DNA of 64,000 nt from positions 2,914,001 through 2,978,000 of the forward strand of contig NZ_JAZHRT010000001.1 of assembly GCF_036924535.1 (NCBI RefSeq), in the 5' to 3' direction. Below are positions 19,417 to 27,104 of the stretch, piece after piece. Each line of letters opens with the position of its first letter. The stretch's first letter is position 1. A model generated the notes under the pieces. It ran no database searches and was not told the DNA's origin. It saw nothing but the letters and a program-made list of their open reading frames with translations. The translations under genes and the position numbers were made by a program. Source of the stretch: Bradyrhizobium sp. AZCC 2262 (GTDB lineage Bacteria > Pseudomonadota > Alphaproteobacteria > Rhizobiales > Xanthobacteraceae).

Positions 19417-20385
19417 TCAGCGCAGCGTCCGCCGCCAGAACGTTAGCATGTCTGTTTTAAACAGATCATCATCGCCGTCGCGGCTTCCTATTTTCGCGCC
19501 CTTGCGGCCATAGCCGGCCTTGAGTGCATAGATCATCAAGTCGCGGTCGGTCAGCTTGCTGTCGGCCACGCCGGTGAGCGGATGGATGAAGGCGCCGTCA
19601 TTGGCGATATAGGCCGTCGGCGCGGCGGGGGAGACGGACGCCTCGGCGACGTTCTCGATGCCGGTGCCGCGGTCAAAGCTGTGGTGCGCGCCGCCGATCA
19701 GCCGCATCGTCGCTCTTCCGCCGGAGAGGCGGATCGCCTGGCAATGGCCCTGCACCTGCATCGGCGAGCACCATTCATCCGCATCGCCCATGATGACGCG
19801 GATTTCGGTTTCGTCGACGGATGGATCGATGAACTGATGGCCGCTCCAGGGATAGGCGGCGAGCACGCTGCGGAAGCCGGCACCGGCGCCGACCACCGCA
19901 TCGGCAAAACGGCGCGTCGCCGCCGTCAGCACCGCCGAGCCGCCGCGGCTGTGGCCTTGCGCGCCGATCCGGGAGGCGTTGATTTCCGGATGCTCCGCCA
20001 GCACCTGCCAGGCCGCCAGCACGTCATAGGCACTGGCGGCAAAGGAGAACTGGGTCTGGTTGGCGACGGTGGAGGTCACATCGCGCGCGCCAAAACTGTC
20101 GAGGACAATGGCCGCAAAACCGTCATCGACCAGCGTCTCGGCATGTTTGACGTGCGAGGGAGCGACGCCGAGGCTGCCCGGCACCACCATGACCAGCGGC
20201 AGCTTTCCGTCAACCTTGCGGCGATCTGTGGGCGGCAGGAACAGCTTGCCGTCGATCGTCAATTTGGGCAGTTCGGCGGAACGGCTGATGACGTGAAAGT
20301 AGTTGAGGGGATTTGCCGTGGAAATTTCGAAATTCTGTCCCTTGGCGCCGTTCTTGAAGACGATATTCTGGTCGCGAAATCGCAC
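19417..20385 (-). CDS. Dienelactone hydrolase-like a/b hydrolase
   Basis: The 322-aa product has LPLVMVVPGSLGVAPSHVKH for the oxyanion region, the nucleophile elbow GAQGHSRGGSAVL with Ser near residue 145, an acid in IMGDADEWCSP and a His in LIGGAHHSFDRG. GHSRGG and the GDADEW segment fit the dienelactone hydrolase family, which cleaves ester or lactone bonds. No signal peptide is evident. It is co-oriented with the metallophosphoesterase. Confidence 0.8.
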   Translation of the reverse strand: MRFRDQNIVFKNGAKGQNFEISTANPLNYFHVISRSAELPKLTIDGKLFLPPTDRRKVDGKLPLVMVVPGSLGVAPSHVKHAETLVDDGFAAIVLDSFGARDVTSTVANQTQFSFAASAYDVLAAWQVLAEHPEINASRIGAQGHSRGGSAVLTAATRRFADAVVGAGAGFRSVLAAYPWSGHQFIDPSVDETEIRVIMGDADEWCSPMQVQGHCQAIRLSGGRATMRLIGGAHHSFDRGTGIENVAEASVSPAAPTAYIANDGAFIHPLTGVADSKLTDRDLMIYALKAGYGRKGAKIGSRDGDDDLFKTDMLTFWRRTLR

Positions 20386-20497
20386 TGCTACTCTCCTCCG
20401 CGGCTGCTCTTGCTGGCAACCCTCAAGGACACAGTAGAGTGCCGGATATTCCCGTCAAAGCAAATGCGCCGTGCGATTTTGCCGAACCAAAAGGGCG

Positions 20498-21187
20498 TCA
20501 AAGCACGCGGTAGCGGATCGCGAAGGCGTCATGGATCTCCGATGTCACCGTGCCGCCATTGACGGGGACGATGCCGTCGGCCAGATGCCACGGCCCGAAC
20601 TGAGTGGAATGTGATGGGCTCGCCGGCAGCCGCAGCCGGAACGTGCTCTGGGCATGGCCGGGCAGGTTCAGCATCATCACGCGCTCGGTGGTGCGGTAAT
20701 CGAGCGTCACCGTGCCCCGCAAGATGATGCGGCCGTCGGGGGTGGAGGCCAGCGCGCCCTCGACCTTGGCCAGTTTCTGGTTCCGGTCGGTCCGCAACTC
20801 GACCTGGATGTCGGCGGCGCTGGCCAAGGCCGCCTTCGGCAGGCGGATTTCAAATTCCACAGCAGGTTTTGCCGGATTGAGGCCGAGATAGGCCAGTGCC
20901 GCGTTCCGCATGTCCGAGATCACGAAGGCGAGCAGCACGAGCACGGCGGAGGCGGCGAGCCCGTGCTTCACCAGATCGCGCCGGCTGCGGTAGCCGCTGC
21001 GGAAATAGACTGACAGCGTGATCGCGACCGCCAGCGCCGCGGCGACGCCGGCCAGGGCCGACATGATCACGCCAAGTCCGCCGTCCGGGCTGCCGGCCCC
21101 GAATGCCCTGAGAAAGGAGGTCACGGAGTCGCCGGGCAGCTCGGCCGCGTTGGCTGCGCCGGTCAGGATCGGGGAGGTGATGTTCAT
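20498..21187 (-). CDS. Hypothetical membrane protein (two N-terminal TM helices, soluble C-terminal b-domain)
   Basis: The 229-aa product starts MNITSPILTGAANAAELPGD. Two hydrophobic helices (about residues 40-60, GVIMSALAGVAAALAVAITL; and about 77-95, GLAASAVLVLLAFVI) anchor it. After them comes a b-rich periplasmic domain (VEFEIRLPKAALASAADIQV...). I do not recognise a named family. The frame stays open a further 93 bases; the ATG at 21187 gives the best N-terminus. It diverges from the MAPEG gene across a region with a tandem 20-bp repeat. Confidence 0.7.
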   Translation of the reverse strand: MNITSPILTGAANAAELPGDSVTSFLRAFGAGSPDGGLGVIMSALAGVAAALAVAITLSVYFRSGYRSRRDLVKHGLAASAVLVLLAFVISDMRNAALAYLGLNPAKPAVEFEIRLPKAALASAADIQVELRTDRNQKLAKVEGALASTPDGRIILRGTVTLDYRTTERVMMLNLPGHAQSTFRLRLPASPSHSTQFGPWHLADGIVPVNGGTVTSEIHDAFAIRYRVL

Positions 21188-21260
21188 CGCCTGCTCGCGG
21201 GGTTGCTTTAAGGACCGGTTCGAGACCAGAACCATTGGAATTCTCGATAGTTGGTCGCCA

Positions 21261-21300
21261 AGCCTTGAGCTGTGGTTCAAAGCCTTGAGCCGTGGTTCAA
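21261..21300. repeat. Tandem 20-bp direct repeat (two units)
   Basis: AGCCTTGAGCTGTGGTTCAA is followed directly by the same 20 bases with one change (C for T at position 11). The pair lies in the 217-base divergent spacer between the membrane protein gene and the MAPEG gene. It could be a duplicated regulator site or a simple slippage product. Confidence 0.75.
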
Positions 21301-21404
21301 AAGGCTCGTTGGCGGCTTCAAGCGGGCCCGCGAGGTGGATTTGTCAGGCGAGGGCTGCCTCGTTATTGCTTTTAAGGTCTGGTGCAGGTTCCCGGGAGAT
21401 TCTC

Positions 21405-21827
21405 ATGTCGGTTCAAATGGTTTTGCTGCCGGTCTTCGTGTCGGTCGGGCTCACTTTCTTCCTGATGCTATGGATGGTTACGGCCCGCACCCGCGCGGTG
21501 AAGGCCCGGGAAACCAGCCTGAAGGACATCGCGGCGGGGCAGCCGAAATATCCCGCCCGCGTGGCCCAGATCGGCAATTGCTTCAGCAATCAGTTCGAAG
21601 TACCCCTCCTGTTCTACTTCCTGATCGCGTTGGCGCTGCCGCTGCGCCGGGCTGATCTCTTCATCGTGCTGATGTCCTGGGTGTTCGTGGTGACACGATT
21701 TGCCCATGCCGGCATTTTCGTCACCTCGAACAACATCCAGCAGCGCAGCCTGGCGTGGTTCGCCGGCGCGCTGGTCGTGCTGGCGATGTGGATCTACTTC
21801 GCATTGAAGCTGCTGCTTCTGATCTGA
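21405..21827 (+). CDS. MAPEG family membrane protein
   Basis: The 140-aa integral membrane protein has four hydrophobic helices. It contains NCFSNQFEVPLLFYFLIALA, with the Asn-x-x-Glu-x-Pro pattern of the MAPEG family helix 2, then RFAHAGIFVTSNN. MAPEG proteins are trimeric membrane proteins related to microsomal glutathione transferase and FLAP; bacterial members are mostly uncharacterised. A frame open far upstream is not used: the start at 21405 follows GGGAG by six bases and begins the first membrane helix. Confidence 0.85.
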   Translation: MSVQMVLLPVFVSVGLTFFLMLWMVTARTRAVKARETSLKDIAAGQPKYPARVAQIGNCFSNQFEVPLLFYFLIALALPLRRADLFIVLMSWVFVVTRFAHAGIFVTSNNIQQRSLAWFAGALVVLAMWIYFALKLLLLI

Positions 21828-21840
21828 TCCTTGTTTTGAC

Positions 21841-21922
21841 GCGTTTTCTACGCAGATAAGTTTACGCAATCTGCGCAAACTTGATTGCTGTGCGAACCGG
21901 TACCCACTTCGCTTGAAAACGC
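21841..21922. repeat. Nested-hairpin intergenic repeat (GCGTTTTC...GAAAACGC)
   Basis: Outer arms GCGTTTTC (21841-21848) and GAAAACGC (21915-21922) are perfect complements; an inner stem CGCAGAT (21851-21857) pairs with ATCTGCG (21869-21875). The segment also holds GCGAACCGGTACCCACTTCG. I recall this pattern as a common Bradyrhizobium intergenic repeat. It fills the gap between the MAPEG and RsmB-like genes. Confidence 0.65.
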
Positions 21923-21938
21923 TAACGGAAAGTTTTGA

Positions 21939-23237
21939 ATGACCCCCGCTGCCCGGCTGTCCGCCGCCATCGAACTGATTGAGACGATCGACGCGCAACG
22001 CGTTCCCGCCGCAAAAGCGCTGAAGGAGTGGGGCACCGCGCATCGCTATGCCGGCTCGGGCGATCGCGCGGCGATTTCGGGCCTGATCTGGGACGTGCTG
22101 CGGCGCCGGGCGTCGAGCGCCTGGCTGATGGACGCGGACACGCCGCGCGCGCGGGTGCTCGGCATGATGCGGCTCGAGCGCGGCATGAATACCGAGGCCA
22201 TCGCCGCGCTGTGCGACGGCGGGCGTTTCGCGCCGGAGCCGCTGAGCGAGGCCGAGCGATCAGCGCTCACGTCGCGCACCCTCGACGGCGCGCCGCCGTA
22301 CATCGCCGGCGATTATCCGGAATGGCTGGATGCGCCGCTGGCAGCCGTGTTCGGCGAGGACCGCGTGGCGGAGGCGACCGCGATGGCGAGCCGCGCGCCG
22401 CTCGATCTGCGCGTCAACACGCTGAAGGCCAAGCGCGAAAAGGTGCTGGCTTCGCTCAAGCATCTCGGCGCCCAGCCGACGCCATGGTCGCCGATCGGCC
22501 TGCGCATCGAACTCGGCGCCGACGCGCGCAATCCCGGCATTCATGCCGAGGAAGATTTCATCAAGGGCGCCGTCGAAGTGCAGGACGAGGGCTCGCAACT
22601 GGCAGCAGCGTTCTCGGCGGCAAAACCCGGCGAGCAGGTGATCGATCTCTGCGCCGGCGCCGGCGGCAAGACGCTGGCGCTCGCGGCGATGATGCAAGGC
22701 AAGGGCCGCCTGATCGCGACGGATCACGACAAGCGCCAGCTCGCGCCGATCTACGAACGGCTGTCGCGTGCCGGCGTCCACAACGCCGATGTGCGCGCGC
22801 CCAAAGGCGACAGTGATCCATTGGCCGACATCAGGGCCTCCGCCGATCTCGTGCTGATCGACGCGCCCTGCACCGGCACCGGCACCTGGCGCCGCAACCC
22901 CGACGCCAAATGGCGAATGCGCCCCGGCGCGCTCGAAGTCCGCCTGAAGGACCAGGCCGAGGTGCTTGATCGGGCGGCCGCACTGGTCAAGCCCGGCGGC
23001 CGTATCGCCTACGTCACTTGCTCAGTGCTGCCGAGCGAAAACGGCGAGCGGATCCGCACCTTTCTGACGCGCCATCCGGAGTTTTCGATCCAGCCACCGA
23101 ACGAGACCGCCGGCGTGCTCTGGGACAAGGCAGAGGATTTTGAGAAGGCTGCGTTGAGGTCGGCCGAAGGCTGGCTGATGACGCCGAGGCGCACGGGCAC
23201 GGATGGATTTTTCGTGTCGGTGATGAAGAAGGCGTGA
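21939..23237 (+). CDS. RsmB/NOP family SAM-dependent RNA (cytosine-5) methyltransferase
   Basis: The 432-aa product has an N-terminal helical domain (about residues 1-150, NusB/RsmB-like), the substrate-binding GAVEVQDEGSQLAA, SAM motif I VIDLCAGAGGKTLALA near residue 235, motif IV IDAPCTGTGTWRRNP with the release Cys near 306 and motif VI VTCSVLPSENGERI with the catalytic nucleophile Cys near 361. Both Cys are present, so it should be active as an m5C methyltransferase on rRNA or tRNA. The stop codon is immediately followed by the split family C repeat carrying the IS110 element. Confidence 0.92.
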   Translation: MTPAARLSAAIELIETIDAQRVPAAKALKEWGTAHRYAGSGDRAAISGLIWDVLRRRASSAWLMDADTPRARVLGMMRLERGMNTEAIAALCDGGRFAPEPLSEAERSALTSRTLDGAPPYIAGDYPEWLDAPLAAVFGEDRVAEATAMASRAPLDLRVNTLKAKREKVLASLKHLGAQPTPWSPIGLRIELGADARNPGIHAEEDFIKGAVEVQDEGSQLAAAFSAAKPGEQVIDLCAGAGGKTLALAAMMQGKGRLIATDHDKRQLAPIYERLSRAGVHNADVRAPKGDSDPLADIRASADLVLIDAPCTGTGTWRRNPDAKWRMRPGALEVRLKDQAEVLDRAAALVKPGGRIAYVTCSVLPSENGERIRTFLTRHPEFSIQPPNETAGVLWDKAEDFEKAALRSAEGWLMTPRRTGTDGFFVSVMKKA

Positions 23238-23316
23238 TCGCGTAGATTCCATGGGGCGGTGAGCGTGCCCTTTCCGGTAGGTTTGGGTTTCCACACTCGA
23301 ACCATCGGAGAGCCAG

Positions 23317-24480
23317 ATGCAAGCATCGACCGTAGACACGCCCACCGCCGGGCATTGTGGCACGATTTTCGTTGCGATTGAACTGAGCCAGAAGAGCTGG
23401 CTGGTAACGCTGCACAGTCCGGACAAAGGCAAGATGTCGCGTCACAAGCTGGAGGGCGGCGATCATGCTGCGCTGCTGGCGCTGATCGGTCAGGTTCGGG
23501 AGCGGGCGGCCCGGGCGCTGGGAGCCGTTCCGGCGGTGGTGAGCTGCTACGAAGCGGGCTACGACGGGTTCTGGCTGCATCGGCTTCTGCTGGCTGCCGG
23601 GATCACGAACTACGTGTTTGACCCTGCGAGCATAGCGGTGGATCAGCGGGCACGGCGGGTGAAGACCGACCGGATCGATGGCGAGAAGATGCTACGGACG
23701 CTGATGGCGTATCTGCGCGGTGAGCCGCAGGTGGTGCGGATCGTGCGGGCACCTGCGCCGGAGCAAGAGGACGCCCGCCGCACCAGCCGTGAACGCGGCC
23801 GGCTGATCAAGGAGCAAACCGCGCACACCACCCGGATCAAGGCGCTGCTGCGATTGTTGGGCATGGCGGTGGGGAACCCGCGCCGGCGTGACTGGCTGAG
23901 CTGGCTTTCGGCGCAGCGGGATTGGCAGGGCCAGGCGGTGCCGCCACGGATGCTGGCGGAGATCAGGCACGAGCACGCACGGCTGATGCTGGTGCGCGAA
24001 CGGCTCGAGGAACTCGCACAGGCGTCGGCTCAAGCGGATCCGGCACCTGCGGCGGCGCAGATGACCGAGCGCAGCGAACTGTTGCTCCGGCTCAAATGCC
24101 TCGGTCCGGCGTTCGCGACGACGCTGACCAGCGAGGTGTTCTACAAGGACTTTCGTAATCGGCGTGAGGTCGCGAGCTATTTCGGGCTGACGCCCAGTCC
24201 ATGGCAGAGCGGCGGGACCGACCGCGACCAGGGCATCAGCAAGGCGGGCAATCCACGCGCCCGCTGCGCCGCGATCGAACTGGCCTGGCTGTGGCTGCGG
24301 CATCAGCCGGAGAGTGCGCTCACCCGATGGTTCCGCAGCCGCACCCACAACAATGCCAGCAAGCGCAACAAGCGCATCGCCATCGTGGCCTTGGCGCGCA
24401 AGCTGATGGTGGCGCTCTGGCGCTACCTCACAACCGGCATGGTTCCCGAAGGAGCCGTGCTCAAGGCCGCGAAGGCGTAA
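23317..24480 (+). CDS. IS110 family transposase (DEDD recombinase)
   Basis: The 387-aa product has the N-terminal RuvC-like domain with FVAIELSQKSW, SCYEAGYDGFW (Glu near 70) and VKTDRIDGEKML (Asp near 112 and 115), and a C-terminal transposase_20 domain with LGPAFATTLTSEVFY, FGLTPSPWQSGG (serine nucleophile in QSG) and GISKAGNPRAR. The first acidic residue is Glu (AIEL) where most IS110 enzymes have Asp. IS110 enzymes are guided by a bridge (seeker) RNA from the element's non-coding end. The gene is full length with GGAG upstream and appears functional. Confidence 0.93.
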   Translation: MQASTVDTPTAGHCGTIFVAIELSQKSWLVTLHSPDKGKMSRHKLEGGDHAALLALIGQVRERAARALGAVPAVVSCYEAGYDGFWLHRLLLAAGITNYVFDPASIAVDQRARRVKTDRIDGEKMLRTLMAYLRGEPQVVRIVRAPAPEQEDARRTSRERGRLIKEQTAHTTRIKALLRLLGMAVGNPRRRDWLSWLSAQRDWQGQAVPPRMLAEIRHEHARLMLVRERLEELAQASAQADPAPAAAQMTERSELLLRLKCLGPAFATTLTSEVFYKDFRNRREVASYFGLTPSPWQSGGTDRDQGISKAGNPRARCAAIELAWLWLRHQPESALTRWFRSRTHNNASKRNKRIAIVALARKLMVALWRYLTTGMVPEGAVLKAAKA

Positions 24481-24829
24481 ACGTTTCAAGCAACGCGTCA
24501 GCGTCGCGGCGTCGGCCGCGGTCAGCGCGGAATGGATGATGACCGTGCCACCCTTGGGCCAAATCAACAGGCCGCTTCGTAGATGGGTCTCATCCTCATG
24601 GCTTCCTCGCCGCATGCATGCGGAATGTGGGTACCGGGCTGCAAAACGCCCGACCGGATATGAGGTGATGCAGTGAGATGCTGCATAAATCGCCGGAAGC
24701 CAGTTCCTGAGCGCACCGACCGCGGCGGCACGCTGCGCTACGCATGGCTCCGCGCGCCGCCGCTCCACCGAATGCAAAAAATCACATCCAAGCCCCGGTC
24801 GGGATGCTTGACTCAAAAGCCCTCATATG
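24481..24829 (+). ncRNA. Candidate bridge/seeker RNA region of the IS110 element
   Basis: The right non-coding end of the element is 349 bases and has several stems: perfect CCGCATGCATGCGG (24610-24623), CGGGC/GCCCG (24635-24652), ATGCAG/CTGCAT (24668-24686) and GCGGCGGC/GCCGCCGC (24722-24763). IS1111-type members carry their guide RNA on this side. The stretch CCACCCT at 24548-24554 equals the bottom strand of the target's AGGGTGG and is a possible guide segment. Transcript ends and folding are not established. Confidence 0.45.
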
Positions 24830-24919
24830 AGGGTGGGCAAAGCGAAGCGTGCCCACCATCTCGCAACTCGCTCGATGATGGATGGTGGGCACGTCGCTAC
24901 GCTCCTTTGCCCACCCTAC
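24830..24919. repeat. Palindromic intergenic repeat, family C, copy 2 (interrupted by the IS)
   Basis: The arms GGGTGGGCAAAGCGAAGCG and CTACGCTCCTTTGCCCACCC are near-complementary, with the inner arms GTGCCCACCATC and GATGGTGGGCACG. The first four bases of the repeat (GTAG) are found instead on the left side of the IS at 23242-23245. It lies 11 bases from the 3' end of the binding-protein gene. Confidence 0.8.
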
Positions 24920-24929
24920 AGCCCTGCAA

Positions 24930-25964
24930 TCATTCCGGCTGGATATTCGCGTCCTTGACGACCTTCGCCCATTTCTGGATCTCGGCGCGAATGTGATCGG
25001 CGAACTGCGATGGTGTTCCGCCGAGGGGATCGACACCCTGGTCCACGAAGCGCCGCTTCACATCGTCCATTTTGAAAATCGCGTTCATCTCGGCATTCAG
25101 CTTCTGCACGATCTCCGGTCGCATGCCCGGAGGCCCGACGATGCCAAACCACACCGTTACCTCGTAACCGGGAACGCCGGCTTCCGACACCGTCGGCACG
25201 TTCGCCGCGAGCGCCGAGCGCGCCTTGCTGCTGACGCCGAGCGCGCGCAGCTTTTCGCCATGGACCTGCGGCAGCACGTTCGGGGTGTTGTCGAAGGCGA
25301 TATCGATGTGCCCGCCAAGCATGTCGTTCACCATCGGCGCGCTGCCTTTGTAAGGCACGTGCACGAGGTCGATCCCGGCCATGCTCTTGAACAATTCCAT
25401 CGACAGGTGGTTGGACGAGCCGATGCCGGTGGAGCCGTAGCTGACTTTGCCGGGATTTTTCTTCGCATAGTCGATCAGCTCCTTCACGGAATTGATCGGC
25501 ATCGATGGCTTGATCACAAGGAGATTCTGTGTCTGGCCCGCAAAGATCAGCGGTGTGAAATCCTTCACCGTATCGTAGGGCAGGTTCTTGTAGATGCTGG
25601 GATTGGCGCCGAACGGAAAGGCTACACCGAGCAGGGTGTAGCCGTCGGGCGCAGCCTTGGCGACGGATTCGGTGCCGATCAACGTGCCGCCGCCCGGCCG
25701 GTTCTCGACCACGACGGGAACGCCCCAGGCCTCGCTGAGCTTTTGCGAAACGATCCGCGCCAGCGTGTCGTTGAAACCGCCCGGCGGGTAGGGGACGACG
25801 TAGCGGATGGTCCGGCTCGGGTAGTTGTCTTGATCGGCTGGCGTTGCAGCGGTCTGCGCCAATGCAGCCGTGCTGCAGACTAGGAAAGCGAGAAGAGCGC
25901 AACAGGCGAAGTGAACAAGGCGGCGTGCGCTCGATGGTACTTCAGCCCGCTGTGGTTTAGACAT
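24930..25964 (-). CDS. Bug/TctC family periplasmic substrate-binding protein 1
   Basis: The 344-aa product has a signal peptide (FACCALLAFLVCSTAALAQ, cleavage near residue 37) and the Bug fold: YPSRTIRYVVPYPPGGFND, VVENRPGGGTLIGTESVAKAAPDG, then VPYKGSAPMVNDMLGGHID and FGIVGPPGMRPEIVQKLNAE. Bug proteins bind carboxylates in the periplasm for tripartite tricarboxylate transporters or signalling; no TctA or TctB membrane gene is present here. It is the last gene of the operon and its start overlaps the dehydratase 1 stop by eight bases. Confidence 0.93.
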   Translation of the reverse strand: MSKPQRAEVPSSARRLVHFACCALLAFLVCSTAALAQTAATPADQDNYPSRTIRYVVPYPPGGFNDTLARIVSQKLSEAWGVPVVVENRPGGGTLIGTESVAKAAPDGYTLLGVAFPFGANPSIYKNLPYDTVKDFTPLIFAGQTQNLLVIKPSMPINSVKELIDYAKKNPGKVSYGSTGIGSSNHLSMELFKSMAGIDLVHVPYKGSAPMVNDMLGGHIDIAFDNTPNVLPQVHGEKLRALGVSSKARSALAANVPTVSEAGVPGYEVTVWFGIVGPPGMRPEIVQKLNAEMNAIFKMDDVKRRFVDQGVDPLGGTPSQFADHIRAEIQKWAKVVKDANIQPE

Positions 25965-27096
25965 AGCAAGGTCCCTCGATCAGCGGGTGGGCATTGATGA
26001 AGGCTTCATCGATCTCGACGCCAAGCCCGGGTAACTCCGACGGCTTGACGCATCCATCGGCGTCGAGCGTGTAGGGGACGCCGCCGACTTCGTCGCGGAA
26101 CGGGTTGTGCCTAGCGACATCGCCTTCGAAATAGCCGGGGAGATCGACGGCGGCGAGCGTGTTGATGGTCGCGGCCATGTTGATGCCAGTCGCCGAGGTG
26201 TGCGGGTTGTATGACAGCTTCCACGCATAGGCCATGCCGGCAATCCGCATCGCCTCTGTGACGCCACCAGTCTTGGACAGGTCCGGTTGGACGTAGCTCA
26301 CCGCGCCGTCCTCGATCAGGCGCGTGAACTCGAAACGCGTGTAGTGATTTTCGCCGGCCGCCAGCGGAGTTGTGCCGAGCGATGTCGCCGTCTGGTACGA
26401 GCGGTAGTCCTGCGCCGGAAACGGCTCTTCGAGCCATCCGATCTGCAGTTCTTCATAGGCCGGCATCACGCGGCGCACGTCGTCGACGGTATAGCCGGTG
26501 TTGGCGTCCACCAGGATCTCGATGACGTCGCCGACCGCTTCGCGGACGGCGGTGGCGCGGGCGACGTCGTCGCGCGGATTGTCGCCGACGCGAAGCTTGA
26601 TGGCGCGATAGCCTTGCGCGACATAGCCGAGGGCTTCCTGCGCCAGCGATTGCGGCGGCTGGTAGCCGAGCGAAATGCCGCCCGCATAGGCCTCGATCGG
26701 CTTTGAAGCGCCGCCGAGCAGCTTGTACAGCGGCCAGCCGGCCGCCTTGGCGCGGATATCCCACAACGCGAGATCGAGGCCGCTCAAGGCCATCGCGGCG
26801 GCATAACCCATGCCATGGCTCGCGAGCTGCATCTGGTAGACGCGCTGCCAGACGCCGACGACGTTCATCGCGTCCATGCCGACGACGAGTTCAGATATCG
26901 TGGTGTCGATCAGCTTGGCGATCGCACCCGGGCAGCGGCCGTGATGGGCCTCGCCCCAGCCGGTCAGGCCTTCGTCGGTAGAGACCTTGACCAGCACCGC
27001 GTCGCGCTTGACGGCGCGGCCGATGCCCAGCCTGACGTTCTGGCCCTCCGGCACGCGGTAGGAGATCGGGACGGCCTTGATCGATGTGATACGCAT
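25957..27096 (-). CDS. Mandelate racemase/muconate lactonizing enzyme family protein 1
   Basis: This 379-aa enolase-superfamily enzyme has an N-terminal capping domain and a modified TIM barrel. Visible are IKLRVGDNP (Lys and Arg on strand 2), metal ligands ILVDANTGY, GWLEEPF and AAGENHY, the QPDLSKTGG Asp on strand 6 and YNPHTSATG with the His on strand 7, so it has the mandelate racemase-type His-Asp pair and should abstract an alpha-proton of a hydroxy acid. Substrate is unknown; sugar-acid dehydration is the usual role. An ATG at 27108 overlaps the previous stop (ATGA), but the ATG at 27096 has GAGG before it and fits the family start. Confidence 0.93.
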   Translation of the reverse strand: MRITSIKAVPISYRVPEGQNVRLGIGRAVKRDAVLVKVSTDEGLTGWGEAHHGRCPGAIAKLIDTTISELVVGMDAMNVVGVWQRVYQMQLASHGMGYAAAMALSGLDLALWDIRAKAAGWPLYKLLGGASKPIEAYAGGISLGYQPPQSLAQEALGYVAQGYRAIKLRVGDNPRDDVARATAVREAVGDVIEILVDANTGYTVDDVRRVMPAYEELQIGWLEEPFPAQDYRSYQTATSLGTTPLAAGENHYTRFEFTRLIEDGAVSYVQPDLSKTGGVTEAMRIAGMAYAWKLSYNPHTSATGINMAATINTLAAVDLPGYFEGDVARHNPFRDEVGGVPYTLDADGCVKPSELPGLGVEIDEAFINAHPLIEGPCYV

Positions 27097-27104
27097 GTTG
27101 GACC

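Larger units (their letters stand above)
23246..24831 (+). mobile_element. IS110-family insertion sequence, intact, inserted in a family C repeat
   Basis: The element carries one transposase gene, a left end of 71 bases and a right non-coding end of 349 bases. Boundaries are inferred: left of it is ...GCGTAG (to 23245), right of it is GGTGGGCAAAGCG (from 24832). Joined, these rebuild the start of the family C repeat (compare GTAGGGTGGACAAAGCG at 335). The dinucleotide AG is then present at both junctions (23244-23245 and 24830-24831), which fits the two-base core of IS110-type recombination (CT on the other strand). No terminal inverted repeats or longer target duplication are seen, as expected for this family. 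Confidence 0.7.
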
